Source of the DNA: Kutzneria viridogrisea
Lineage (GTDB): Bacteria > Actinomycetota > Actinomycetes > Mycobacteriales > Pseudonocardiaceae
Length of the DNA: 64,000 nt
Assembly (NCBI GenBank): GCA_014138725.1
Contig: JACJID010000005.1
Coordinates: 62,001-126,000 of the forward strand
Direction of reading: 5' to 3'
Part shown: positions 45,813 through 54,892 of the stretch, one piece after another
How positions within the stretch are numbered: position 1 is the stretch's first letter
Layout: each line of letters begins with the position of its first letter
The notes under the pieces: generated by a model
Told to the model about the DNA's origin: nothing
The model's database searches: none
Seen by the model: the letters and a program-made list of their open reading frames with translations, nothing else
Program-made: the position numbers and the translations under genes

Positions 45813-47033
45813 TCACGCCGGAGTGAGCGCGCGGTAGCGGCGTGAGATACGCCTGAGCCAGCGCACGTTCTCGGCGAGGTCGGTGGAGTCGGAGCCGGTG
45901 GGGATCGCCGACCTGTCGCCCAGGGGCGGCGGGTCCCCGGCGCGGAGCCGGCGCAGCGCACCCGCCAGCATCTCGGCCTCGGCCCGGTCCGGGCCGCCGG
46001 GCAGCGCCCGCTGGTAGACGGCCGGGTCGCAGTGGTCCAGCAGCGCGCGGCGAGCGTCCCAGATCTGCACGACCCGCAGGTGCAGCCTCAGGTCCATGTC
46101 CGCCCAGTGCGGGGCCCAGCGCTCGTTCCACGCGGTGCCGAGCCGCCGCGCGAGCCGGTTGCCGGGGAAACGGCGGTCCAGCCACTCGCTGAACCGGGAC
46201 GGGTCCAGGCCCATGCGCACGTGCGGGAACGGCTCGGTCAGCGCGTGCCACAGCGGGTGCAGCGCGCGGTGCGCCCGGTGCCTGCGCAGCCAGCGGCCCA
46301 GCGCGGACAGCGCGGGTCCCCAGCCGGGCACCGTCAGCCCGATCAGGCCCATCGGCAGGGCGGCGCCGATCAACCAGGCGGTGACGTCGCCCTCCTTGAA
46401 CAGCACCGCCCCGCTGATCACCGAGGTGCCGATGTAGCCGACCTTGAAGCAGCAGTACACGACGGCGATCGAGTCGCCGATGCCGCCGACCACCATGCCG
46501 CGACGGATCCACGGCTCGGTGGACAGCCGCGACCAGCGCCAGGACAGCACGGCGATCGTGCCGACCGCGGTGCTCAGGTAGAGGGTGAACACCATGATGT
46601 AGGCCGAGGTCCACGGCGCGTGCGCGTAGCGGGCGGAGAAGCCCTCCGTGTAGTCCATCGGCGGGGCGAGCGAGGCGAAGCCCACGGCCAGCACGACCGC
46701 GCACAGCAGCACCAACCCGTGCCGACGCGCCTTGCGCCAGGCCGTGGCGCGCTCGTTGATGGAGAACAGGAAGAGCAGGACCGCCATGTAGCCGCCCGTC
46801 ATGGTGGCCACGTGGGAGGCGACGGAGACGCACCAGTCCAGCGGGTGCAGCGGCACGTTGCGCTGGGCGCCGAACCCGGCCACGCCGAGCAGGATGCCCA
46901 GCACCAGGAACACCATGGCCAGCACGGCGCCCCACAGCGCGGGGTTGCGCGGGTTGCGCACCAGCGAACGGATCATGTAGCCCGCGCACAGCGCCGCGAT
47001 GGCCGCGGTCACCTGGATGACGTAGTCGATCAC
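45813..47033 (-). CDS. MAB_1171c-type integral membrane protein
   Basis: 406 residues. Seven or so hydrophobic helices in the first 260 residues (VIQVTAAIAALCAGYMIRSL, VFLVLGILLGVAGFGA, GGYMAVLLFLFSI and others) then a soluble tail of about 150 residues rich in Trp and Arg. I recall this as the MAB_1171c family of putative transporters; the function is unknown. The start overlaps the stop of the IrrE-like gene (ATGA), making the third gene of an XRE / metalloprotease / membrane-protein operon. The soluble tail may be a sensor or effector part. Confidence 0.7.
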   Translation of the reverse strand: MIDYVIQVTAAIAALCAGYMIRSLVRNPRNPALWGAVLAMVFLVLGILLGVAGFGAQRNVPLHPLDWCVSVASHVATMTGGYMAVLLFLFSINERATAWRKARRHGLVLLCAVVLAVGFASLAPPMDYTEGFSARYAHAPWTSAYIMVFTLYLSTAVGTIAVLSWRWSRLSTEPWIRRGMVVGGIGDSIAVVYCCFKVGYIGTSVISGAVLFKEGDVTAWLIGAALPMGLIGLTVPGWGPALSALGRWLRRHRAHRALHPLWHALTEPFPHVRMGLDPSRFSEWLDRRFPGNRLARRLGTAWNERWAPHWADMDLRLHLRVVQIWDARRALLDHCDPAVYQRALPGGPDRAEAEMLAGALRRLRAGDPPPLGDRSAIPTGSDSTDLAENVRWLRRISRRYRALTPA

Positions 47034-47536
47034 CTGGTCCCCCGGCGCATCAGCGCGGCCACGAACCGCTCGTTGGCCGCGGCGATCTCGGGACTGCTGT
47101 GCCGGACCGGGATCATGCTGCGGGACACGCCCGCGCGCAGCCAGATCAGCGCGGCGGTGATCTCCGCCACCTTCTCGTCCAGCCCGGAGTAGCCGTCCCG
47201 CTTGGCGAAGCGGTGCGCGCTGTCCACCAGGTCCGGGTCCAGCTCGGTGAGCTCCTCGTCGGTGAGGTCCTCCAGGGTCACGCCGCGGTGCGCGAACAGC
47301 ACGTGCGCCGCCTCGTGCATGACCACGTGCTCCTGCTGGAGCGGGGCGAGGGCCTCGTCGTAGACGATCACGATGTCGCGTTCCCGCTCGATCACCAGTC
47401 CGCCCGCGCCGTCGCGGGGCAGCGGGGCGGGCAGCAGGGAGATGGCCTTGCCCCTGCGCTCGGCGATCTGGTCCAGCAGGTGGTCCACGTCGAACGGCGT
47501 GGACCAGTCCAGTTCGTCCAGGGTGCGGTCGATCAT
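47030..47536 (-). CDS. ImmA/IrrE-like metalloprotease family protein
   Basis: 168 residues. The HExxH motif is VVMHEAAHVLFAH (His74, Glu75, His78), with a long preceding strand (RERDIVIVYDEALAPLQQEH). ImmA/IrrE proteases cut repressors of the XRE type; the gene immediately upstream encodes such a repressor (10-bp gap). A regulated cleavage of that repressor is the natural model, by analogy to ImmR/ImmA. No signal peptide. The third gene is coupled. Confidence 0.75.
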   Translation of the reverse strand: MIDRTLDELDWSTPFDVDHLLDQIAERRGKAISLLPAPLPRDGAGGLVIERERDIVIVYDEALAPLQQEHVVMHEAAHVLFAHRGVTLEDLTDEELTELDPDLVDSAHRFAKRDGYSGLDEKVAEITAALIWLRAGVSRSMIPVRHSSPEIAAANERFVAALMRRGTR

Positions 47537-47546
47537 CCGCCGCAGG

Positions 47547-47981
47547 TCAGCCGCCTGGCCGATGGCGCACTCCCTCCGAGTCGCCGAGCTTCTCGATCAG
47601 CTGCGCGACGGCGGCCAGCCCGTCCGGGGACAGGCTGCCGAGCCGGGCGTTGAGCCCGCGGACCCCGTTGCGCTCGGCCGCCTCCTGCAACCTGCGGGCG
47701 GCGGCCAGCGCGTCGAGCTGCTCGTCGGCCATGGCGGCCTTCTCGTCGTCGAGGAAATAGGTGACCTTCACGCCGAAGTACTTCGCGAGCGCTTCCAGCG
47801 TTTCGATCTTCGGATTGACCTCCTGGCCGGTGCGCAGCTTCCAGACGGTCGTCCTGGATTTTCCGATGGCCTCGCCGATCGCCTGGTCGGCGACGCTGGC
47901 CTCGCCGTCCCGTTCCGCCTTCTTGGCGATCAGAGTGGTCAGGGCCTGCGCGAGCGTGCGCTGGCTGCCAGCAGGGGACAT
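47547..47981 (-). CDS. XRE-family transcriptional repressor
   Basis: 144 residues. Helix-turn-helix residues about 30-68 (VADQAIGEAIGKSRTTVWKL, ETLEALAKYFGVKVTYFLDD) followed by a helical dimerisation part. First gene of the three-gene operon. TCAGGC (48009-48014) and GCCTGA (48028-48033), flanking AACTTTACTTGACA, form a plausible operator just upstream. Confidence 0.88.
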   Translation of the reverse strand: MSPAGSQRTLAQALTTLIAKKAERDGEASVADQAIGEAIGKSRTTVWKLRTGQEVNPKIETLEALAKYFGVKVTYFLDDEKAAMADEQLDALAAARRLQEAAERNGVRGLNARLGSLSPDGLAAVAQLIEKLGDSEGVRHRPGG

Positions 47982-48481
47982 GTGGGGCTCCTCACCGGGA
48001 CACGTGTTCAGGCAACTTTACTTGACAGCCTGACCTGGCCTTGCTCTATGCTGGGTCACGTCCATCGGGGTGCCAGGGGGGCATCCCGATGGACTCGGGG
48101 GGAGGGCCCGCACAGTTCTGGTGAGCGGTACAACACAACTCCGCAGTCTAGCAGCAAGGAACTGCGCTTATCCGCTCATTCACGCGGCAGGAAATGCCGT
48201 TGGGAATGATTTCGCGCGCCCATTCCAGAATGCACGGTGACCGGCATCCCCATGCCCGGACACCACACCGCGGTCGGCGCGGCCCACCCCAGGGGCTGTG
48301 CCGACCGCCTCCGCGCGGGCAGGTCCGTCTGATCGTCCAGGTATCGTCCTGTCCCGGGGGAGGCCCGGCCCGGTGCCGGGAGATCCGCGGTCCGTGTGCA
48401 CGACTTCCGGGGGCCGCAACCCCGCACGTGTGCGGGGCAGCAGGCCACTGGCCTACGGACGGCGATGGAGCGAAACCTCTC
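47982..48481. promoter_or_regulatory. Divergent region between XRE operon and GT-C-like gene
   Basis: 500 bp without a gene. It has the inverted repeat TCAGGC/GCCTGA (48009-48033) with TTGACA inside at 48022-48027, and TATGCT at 48047-48052 (19 nt apart) on the plus strand. A 13-bp stem (48062-48074 with 48080-48092) follows and could terminate or regulate the leader. Confidence 0.45.
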
Positions 48482-50452
48482 ATGACCTGGCTCGACGCGG
48501 TGCCCCTGGCACTGGTGTGCGCGGCGTGGCTGATCCTGCCCGGACTCCCGGTCACCTACCTGGCCGGACTGCGCGGCATCACCGCGGTGGGCGTGGCCCC
48601 CGCGGTCACCGTGGCCGTGACCGGCGTGTCCGCCGTGGCCGCCAACAAGCTCGGCATCGGCTGGTCGATCTGGGTGCCGCTGGTGTCGGTGCTGGTGCTG
48701 GCCGTGCTCGTCGGACTGGGCGCCCTGCTGCTGCGCCGCCGGTTCCAGGTGGTCCGCCCGGCCGACCCGCGCGGGCTGCTGGTCGCCGCCCTGCTCGGCC
48801 TGGTGCCGGTACTGGTGATCGGCAGCGTGATCCTGGTCAAGGGCATGGGGCGCCCCGAGGAGCTGGCGCAGACCTTCGACACCGTCTTCCACTACAACGC
48901 GGTCGGCTACATCCTGGACAGCGGCAACGCGTCCTCGCTGACCCTCGGCACGCTCGGGCTGCCCGGCCTCGGCGGCAGCTTCTATCCCGGCGCCTGGCAC
49001 GACCTCGTCTCGCTCGCCGTGCTCAGCACCGGCGCGGGCATCCCCGCCGCCTCCAACCTGATGGCCGGGGTGCTCGCGGTGGTCGTCTGGCCGCTGTCCT
49101 GCATGGTGCTGGTCCGCCAGGTGATCGGCCGCTCGGTCGCCGCGATGGCCTGCACCGGGGTGGTCAGCATCGCGTTCAGCACCTTCCCGTGGGGCCTGCT
49201 GGGCTTCGGCGTGCTGTGGCCGAACACCCTGGGCATGACCGTGGCCCCGATCGGCATCGCCGCGGTGCTCTCGCTGTCCGGGCTGGCCACCGACGACGCG
49301 CTGGGCAAGGCGCGCGCCTGGCCGCTGCTCGGGATCAGCTACGTGGCCGCCGGCCTGGCACACCCCAACGTGGTGTTCAGCATGACCGGGATCGGCTTCT
49401 TCGCCGTGCTGACCGGTGCGCTGCGCCGGTCGATCGGCCTGTACCGGGAAGGCCGCAGGGCGCGCGCGTTCGTCGGCCCGGTGGTGGTGGTCGTGCTCTT
49501 CGGCGCGGTGTGGTGGTGGGCGGCGCACGCCTCGGTGTTCGAGCCGATCCGCCGCTCCTACTGGCCGCCCTTCGAGTCGCCCGCGCAGGCGGTCGGCGAG
49601 GCGCTGCTCAACGCGCAGAACAACCGCACCGCCCTGTGGGCGCTGTCCGCGGTGGTGCTGGTCGGCATCGTGCTGGCCAAGCGCTACCGCGCGCTGCGCT
49701 GGGTGGTCGCCGGGCACGCGCTGTCGATCTTCCTGTTCGTGGTGGCCGCCTCGATGAACCGGCCGGACACCGCCAAGTTCACCGGCTTCTGGTACAACGA
49801 CTCGTACCGGCTGGCCGCCATGCTGCCGATCACCGGCGTGCCGCTGGTGGTGGCCGCGCTGCTGTGGGCCGCCACCAAGACCACGGAGTGGGGCAAGCTG
49901 CCGCGACTGGGCGGGCTGCTGCGCTCGGTCACCGGGTTGACCGTGGTCCTCGCCGCGCTGCTCGTGGTGGCCACCAAGGGCCTGTACTTCGGGGCGCACG
50001 CCGAGTCGATCAAGTCGATCTACGCCGGTGCGCGCCGCTCCGCCGACAGCACACTGGTCAGCGACCGCGAACTCGCCTTCTTCCAGCGGATCAAGGACAA
50101 GATCCCGGCCGATGCCATGGTGGCCAACAACCCCTGGGACGGCACGGTCATGATGCCCTCGCTGATCGGCCGCAAGACGATCGGCGCGCAGCTGCTGCTG
50201 GACTCGAACCCGGCCTACACCTACCTCGCCCAGCACCTGGTGGACGTCGCGCGGGACCCGCAGGTCTGCCGGTACGCCAAGCAGCTTGGCGTCGGCTACC
50301 TGGTGATCGGGGACGGCACGTTCTGGTCGGCCGACGGCAGGCGGTTGCAGTACCCGGGCACGATCGACCCAGGCAGGCGCCCCGGATTCCAACTGCTGGA
50401 CTCCGACGGCCCGATGAAGCTGTTCCGGATCACCGCCTGCGGCACGGGCTGA
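48482..50452 (+). CDS. Polytopic GT-C-like membrane glycosyltransferase (DUF6541/Rv3779-like), copy 1
   Basis: 656 residues, start MTWLDAVPLALVCAAWLILP. About 12-13 hydrophobic helices and a C-terminal soluble part (about 530-656) ending QLGVGYLVIGDG, ending in FRITACGTG. Early FDTVFHYNAVGYILDSGNAS and later WYNDSYRLAAMLPI resemble the loops of DUF6541 proteins, the group that includes Rv3779, which transfers galactosamine to arabinogalactan in M. tuberculosis. Size and topology fit; specificity is inferred. Its neighbour at 50563 is a tandem duplicate. Confidence 0.7.
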   Translation: MTWLDAVPLALVCAAWLILPGLPVTYLAGLRGITAVGVAPAVTVAVTGVSAVAANKLGIGWSIWVPLVSVLVLAVLVGLGALLLRRRFQVVRPADPRGLLVAALLGLVPVLVIGSVILVKGMGRPEELAQTFDTVFHYNAVGYILDSGNASSLTLGTLGLPGLGGSFYPGAWHDLVSLAVLSTGAGIPAASNLMAGVLAVVVWPLSCMVLVRQVIGRSVAAMACTGVVSIAFSTFPWGLLGFGVLWPNTLGMTVAPIGIAAVLSLSGLATDDALGKARAWPLLGISYVAAGLAHPNVVFSMTGIGFFAVLTGALRRSIGLYREGRRARAFVGPVVVVVLFGAVWWWAAHASVFEPIRRSYWPPFESPAQAVGEALLNAQNNRTALWALSAVVLVGIVLAKRYRALRWVVAGHALSIFLFVVAASMNRPDTAKFTGFWYNDSYRLAAMLPITGVPLVVAALLWAATKTTEWGKLPRLGGLLRSVTGLTVVLAALLVVATKGLYFGAHAESIKSIYAGARRSADSTLVSDRELAFFQRIKDKIPADAMVANNPWDGTVMMPSLIGRKTIGAQLLLDSNPAYTYLAQHLVDVARDPQVCRYAKQLGVGYLVIGDGTFWSADGRRLQYPGTIDPGRRPGFQLLDSDGPMKLFRITACGTG

Positions 50453-50562
50453 ACCCGGAAATCCTCGCAGGTCGCGGGTTCATACACTTCGGACTGCCCT
50501 TCCACCTGGACGTGGCTTCGGCGCTGGCCTGACGGCCACCGATGCTGATGGAGCGGTCCCCC

Positions 50563-52500
50563 ATGACCTGGCTCGACGCTGTGCCGGTTGTGCTCGTGTG
50601 CGCGGCCTGGCTGATCCTGCCCGGACTCCCGGTCAGCTACGCCCTCGGCCTGCGCGGGATCGCCGCGCTCGCGACCGCGCCGACCATCACGATCACGGTC
50701 ACGGCCTTCACCGCCGTGGCCGCGGGCAAGGCCGGTGTGCACTGGTCGGTGCCGCTGGTGATCGGCGTGCACCTGGTGCTCGCCCTGCTCGCCGGGCTCG
50801 GCAGTCTGCTGCTGCGCCGCCGCACCGCGCGGCGGGAACCGGATCCGGGCTGGGTGCTCGGCGCCGCGCTGCTCGTGCTGGTGCCGACCGCGGTGCTCGG
50901 CGCGTTCGGCCTGGTGCCCGGGTTCGGCGGGGTGGAGACCCTGGCTCAGTCCTTCGACTCGGTGTTCCACTACAACGTGGTCGCGTCCATCCTGGACACC
51001 GGCAATGCCTCCTCGCTGTCCCTGGGCTCGATCACCTCGCCGAGTGTCACCGGCGCCTTCTACCCGGCCGCCTGGCACGACCTGGTCTCGCTGGTGGTGC
51101 TCAGCACCGGCACGTCCATCGCCGCCGCCACCAACCTGCTCGCCGGGGTCGCCGCGCTCGTCGCCTGGCCGATCGGCTGCATGCTGCTGGCCCGCCAACT
51201 GTTCGGCCGCTCGCCCGCCGCGATGGTCTGCACCGGCGTGTTGAGCATCGCCTTCACCGCGTTCCCGTGGGGACTGCTCGGTTTCGGCGTGCTGTGGCCG
51301 AACACCCTGGGCATGGCGATGGCCCCGGTCGGCCTGGCGCTGACCGCCTCGATCGCCGGTGTGGCCGAACAGGACGTGATCGGCAGGGGCCGGGCCTGGC
51401 TGCTGCTGCCGCTCTGCTTCGCGGGCGCCGGACTGGCCCACCCCAACGTGGTGTTCACCATGGCGGCACTGGGCTTCTTCGTGGTGATGGCAGGCATGTT
51501 GCGGCGCAGGGCACGACTGCGCGCCGAGGGTCGCGGCGCTCGCGGCACGATCGACATGCTGCTGGTGTTCCTCGGTTACGCGCTGGTCGGCCTGTGGGTC
51601 GTGACGACCCCGGTGTTCCTGCCGGTGCGGCGCACCTACTGGCCGCCCTTCGAGTCCCCGCTGGAGGCCGCGCGGGACGTGCTGCTGAACTCGCCCAACC
51701 TCAAGCCCGCGCTGTGGGTGGTCTCCGTGCTGGTGGTCGTCGGCGCGGTGCTGTCGATCCGGCGCCCCGCACTGCGCTGGGTGGTCTGCGCGCACGCGCT
51801 GTCCGGCGTGCTCTACGTGTTGACCGCCTCGGTGAACGCGCACGGCAGCCAGCGGTTGACCGGCTACTGGTACAACGACTCGTTCCGGCTGGCCGCGATG
51901 CTGCCGATCACCGGCGTGCCGCTGGCCGTGGCCGCACTGGTCTGCGCGGCCACGGCCCTGCTGAAGGCCAGGCCGTCGCTGGTGCCGTGGCTCGCGACGG
52001 GGTTGACGGCCGTGGTCGTGGCGGCCACCGGCGGGCTGTACGCCAGGGAGCACGCGGACGTGCTCGCGCCGGTCTACCAGACCCAGGGCCGCAACCCGGA
52101 CTTCACGCTCGTGGACGACTCGGAGCTGGCGTTCTTCCAGCGGGTCAAGGACAAGATCCCGGCGGGCTCCGTGGTGGCCAACGACCCGTGGGACGGCAGC
52201 GCCCTGCTCTGGGCGACCACGGGCCGCCGGGTCATGTCCCCGCAGCTCGGTTTCGACGTGCCCGAACCGCAGAAGTACCTGGCCGACCACCTGGTGGACG
52301 CGGGCCGCGACCCCAAGGTGTGCACGGTGGCCAAGCAGCTGGGCGTGAACTACATGCTGATCGGCAAGGGCCTGTTCTGGCCCTGGATCGAGGCGCCGAA
52401 GCAGCTGTACCCGGGCATCGCCGACCCGGGCAACCGACCCGGTTTCCGGCTCGTGGACAGCGACGGCTCCAGCAAGCTGTACCAGCTCACCGCCTGCTGA
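50563..52500 (+). CDS. Polytopic GT-C-like membrane glycosyltransferase, copy 2
   Basis: 645 residues; start MTWLDAVPVVLVCAAWLILP is set by homology to copy 1, with GGAG 9 nt upstream; an ATG seven codons earlier is the alternative. Same topology and motifs: FDSVFHYNVVASILDTGNAS, SLGSITSPSVTGAFYPAAWH, WYNDSFRLAAMLPI and the C-terminal QLGVNYMLIGKG. It arose by duplication and the two diverge mostly in the soluble C-terminus. It probably acts on lipid-linked sugar donors. Confidence 0.7.
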   Translation: MTWLDAVPVVLVCAAWLILPGLPVSYALGLRGIAALATAPTITITVTAFTAVAAGKAGVHWSVPLVIGVHLVLALLAGLGSLLLRRRTARREPDPGWVLGAALLVLVPTAVLGAFGLVPGFGGVETLAQSFDSVFHYNVVASILDTGNASSLSLGSITSPSVTGAFYPAAWHDLVSLVVLSTGTSIAAATNLLAGVAALVAWPIGCMLLARQLFGRSPAAMVCTGVLSIAFTAFPWGLLGFGVLWPNTLGMAMAPVGLALTASIAGVAEQDVIGRGRAWLLLPLCFAGAGLAHPNVVFTMAALGFFVVMAGMLRRRARLRAEGRGARGTIDMLLVFLGYALVGLWVVTTPVFLPVRRTYWPPFESPLEAARDVLLNSPNLKPALWVVSVLVVVGAVLSIRRPALRWVVCAHALSGVLYVLTASVNAHGSQRLTGYWYNDSFRLAAMLPITGVPLAVAALVCAATALLKARPSLVPWLATGLTAVVVAATGGLYAREHADVLAPVYQTQGRNPDFTLVDDSELAFFQRVKDKIPAGSVVANDPWDGSALLWATTGRRVMSPQLGFDVPEPQKYLADHLVDAGRDPKVCTVAKQLGVNYMLIGKGLFWPWIEAPKQLYPGIADPGNRPGFRLVDSDGSSKLYQLTAC

Positions 52501-52547
52501 GTCCCGCTCACCGCCGGGCGAGTCCCGTCCGGCGGTGAGCGAGTCCC
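52499..52547. repeat. GAGTCCC array, three units, 21-bp period, with a terminator stem
   Basis: GAGTCCC starts at 52499, 52520 and 52541. The spacers GCTCACCGCCGG (52506-52517) and CCGGCGGTGAGC (52529-52540) are perfectly complementary, so the array folds as a 12-bp hairpin with the middle unit in its loop. It joins the convergent stops of the GT-C-like and flippase genes. Reverse complement of the array at 37022-37175. Confidence 0.9.
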
Positions 52548-52549
52548 GC

Positions 52550-53797
52550 TCAGCGGCGGCGCAGCACCAGCGCCACCGCGACGCCCAGCCCGGCAGTCGG
52601 CGCGACGGCCAGCCCCAGCACCGCCCTGAACACGGTGTCGCCGGGGGCGAACAGCAGCAGCAACGCACTCACCGCGACCACCACGCCCCAGGTGATGAGC
52701 ACGTGGTCGACCCGGGTGTTGGCGACCATGACCGCGGCGAACAGCAGGACCGCGGCCATCAGCACCGAGGACCAGACCAACCCGGCCACGGCCCAGCCCG
52801 CCACCGGCGCCAGGTTCGGGTAGATCACCGACAGGATCCAGGGGCCGATCAACCCACCGAGCGCGGCACCGACCAGCGCCAGCCCGAGGGCGCCGAGCAC
52901 GATCTTGACCAACAGGGCTCGCAGCTGCCTGCGGCCGTCCTCGCTGTGCGAGAGCCGGACCACGGCGGGCACCGCCATGGCCTGCACCGGGGAGAACAGC
53001 AGCAACGGCAGCCGGGCCAGGGTGAGCGCGGAGAACAGGGCGCCGACCGCGGTGCTCTCCCCGCTGGAGGCCAGCAGCTTGACCAGCACGGGGTAACCGG
53101 TGATCACGCAGGCGGTCAGCCCGGCGCTGATCATCAGGATGACGATGCGCCCGGCCACGGCCCGCCAGGGCTGCCAGCCGCCGCGCCAGTCCACCAGCCG
53201 CGCCGAGGTGACCGCGAAGGCCAGCCACGCGAAGGAGCCCAGCGCCACCGCCACCGCGAGCCACACCATCCCGGTGAGCCCGGCCAGCACCACCACGCCG
53301 ATCAGCACCAGCCGGATGAGCGCCTCGGTGACGATGATGCCGCCGTAGAGCCGGATCCGGTCCTGACCGACCAGCAGCCCGCGCACGCAGTACTGCGCGG
53401 TGAAGGCGAGCCCGCCGACGACCGCGATCAGCACCAGCTCCCCGTGCCCGCCGACGAGGCGGTTGGTGACCGGCGGCAGCAGCACGAGCACCGAGACCAG
53501 GATGATCAGGCCACCGGCGACAGCGGCGGTCTGCAACGCGGCCCCGCTGGTGGGCCTGCCCTCGCCCCTGGCCAGTGCGGAGAGCCGGGAGACCTCCTGC
53601 TCCAACGGGTTGAGCGCGGAGCCCAGCCCCATCAGCAGGCCCCAGAAGGCCAGGAAGGTCTCGACCTCGGTGGCCGGGAGCAGCCGGGGGAAGGCCAGGG
53701 TGATGGCCGCACCGAGGCCCGTCGCCACCAGGATCGCGATCGAGACGGTGCCGACCGACTTGCCGCTGACCGGAGCGTCCTCCGCGGCCAAGCTCAC
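52550..53797 (-). CDS. Oligosaccharide flippase (Wzx/MVF-like)
   Basis: 415 residues, GTG at 53797 overlapping the upstream glycosyltransferase stop (GTGA). About 12 hydrophobic helices; GLLMGLGSALNPLEQEVSRL and GLLVGQDRIRLYGGIIVTEA are the charge-containing loops usual in MATE/MVF flippases. It should flip lipid-linked saccharides made by the coupled GT2. It gives the cell a second export route beside Wzm-Wzt. Confidence 0.8.
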   Translation of the reverse strand: MSLAAEDAPVSGKSVGTVSIAILVATGLGAAITLAFPRLLPATEVETFLAFWGLLMGLGSALNPLEQEVSRLSALARGEGRPTSGAALQTAAVAGGLIILVSVLVLLPPVTNRLVGGHGELVLIAVVGGLAFTAQYCVRGLLVGQDRIRLYGGIIVTEALIRLVLIGVVVLAGLTGMVWLAVAVALGSFAWLAFAVTSARLVDWRGGWQPWRAVAGRIVILMISAGLTACVITGYPVLVKLLASSGESTAVGALFSALTLARLPLLLFSPVQAMAVPAVVRLSHSEDGRRQLRALLVKIVLGALGLALVGAALGGLIGPWILSVIYPNLAPVAGWAVAGLVWSSVLMAAVLLFAAVMVANTRVDHVLITWGVVVAVSALLLLFAPGDTVFRAVLGLAVAPTAGLGVAVALVLRRR

Positions 53798-54840
53798 TTG
53801 CCCAGCCGCTTCCGCACGGCCAGCGTGAGGCCGCGCACCGCGCCCGCACCGAAGCAGGCGGCGAACAGCGGCAGCAGCGTGCCGACCGCCTTGGCCTGCC
53901 CGGTGCTGCCCCCGCTGCGGCGCACCACGGCGGCAGCGGCGGCCGAACCGGCCACGCCGATGGCCAGCGCGGTCTTGGGCCGCTTGACCAGCAGCACCAG
54001 CCCGCCGACCCCGGCGGCGGCGGCGACCGCGGCGGCCTTGCGCACCGGTCCCGGCGAGTCCAGATAGCTGTCGATGAATGTGGTGCCGCGGAAGTACGCG
54101 TGCCGCACGAATTTCTGGAGCGAATCGCGGCTGTGGTATTCGGCACTGAACGAGGGGCTGATGTGAATTCGGTGCGATTCCGCGATCGACCGGATCATCC
54201 GGGTGTCGTCGCTGGCCAGCTTGGGATCGTCGAACAGCGAGGAGAACGACTGGGCCGCCGCGAGCAGCACCTCGCGCGGGGCGGTGAAGAAGCCGGTGCC
54301 CTTCGGGAAGGCGTCGAAGTCCTCGGCGCCGAAGGACATCAGCTCCGGCTTGGCCAGGTAGCGGCGCCAGGCCACGGTGACCAGGCCGGACCAGAAGGCG
54401 CCGTACGGGCTGCCGTCGGTGGCCACGTTCACGTGCCCGTTCCAGACCACGCGGTCGGGGTGCTGGGTGAGCTGTTCCCGCAGGTAGGACAGGGAATCGG
54501 GGTCGACGATCACCCGGCTGTCCAGCAGCAGCACCTGGCTTCCCGAGGCCCTGCGCAGACCGGCCTGGCGCGCGGCGAACCGGCCCGAGTTGGCCTGCGT
54601 GACCACCACGACACCGGGCTGCGCGGACAGCTCGGCGAGCCGGGCCGGGGTGTCGTCGGTGCTGCCGTCGTCGACCAGCACGACCTCGATCGGCCAGGAC
54701 GCCTTCTCGGCGGCCGTGAGCAGGGCCGTGACGGAACGCGTGATCCACTGCTCCTCGTTGAAGACCGGGATCACCACGCTCAGGCTCAGCCGCCCTGCTA
54801 GGCTTTCCTGGTTGTCAGGTGAGTTGCTCCAGCTCATCAC
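53794..54840 (-). CDS. Family 2 glycosyltransferase with C-terminal membrane segments
   Basis: 348 residues. LSVVIPVFNEEQWITRSVTA, VVLVDDGSTDDTPARL and ANSGRFAARQAGLRRASGSQ are GT2 motifs; the metal DXD-like motif is LLLDSRV. SDDTRMIRSIAES is the acceptor-side motif. Two hydrophobic stretches (about 265-310) suggest membrane anchoring. Likely transfers a sugar to a lipid carrier or wall precursor. Coupled to the flippase. Confidence 0.82.
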   Translation of the reverse strand: MMSWSNSPDNQESLAGRLSLSVVIPVFNEEQWITRSVTALLTAAEKASWPIEVVLVDDGSTDDTPARLAELSAQPGVVVVTQANSGRFAARQAGLRRASGSQVLLLDSRVIVDPDSLSYLREQLTQHPDRVVWNGHVNVATDGSPYGAFWSGLVTVAWRRYLAKPELMSFGAEDFDAFPKGTGFFTAPREVLLAAAQSFSSLFDDPKLASDDTRMIRSIAESHRIHISPSFSAEYHSRDSLQKFVRHAYFRGTTFIDSYLDSPGPVRKAAAVAAAAGVGGLVLLVKRPKTALAIGVAGSAAAAAVVRRSGGSTGQAKAVGTLLPLFAACFGAGAVRGLTLAVRKRLGK

Positions 54841-54892
54841 ACCTGACAGTATCCTCCCGGTACCCCGGTCCCCGGCTTAAGGGTCCCCATCC

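Noticed and set aside
48176-50392. Long antisense frames opposite the GT-C-like genes and opposite glfT2 and the membrane proteins
   Set aside because: They are His/Arg/Gln-rich shadow frames of high-GC coding DNA, while the sense proteins have clear family motifs.
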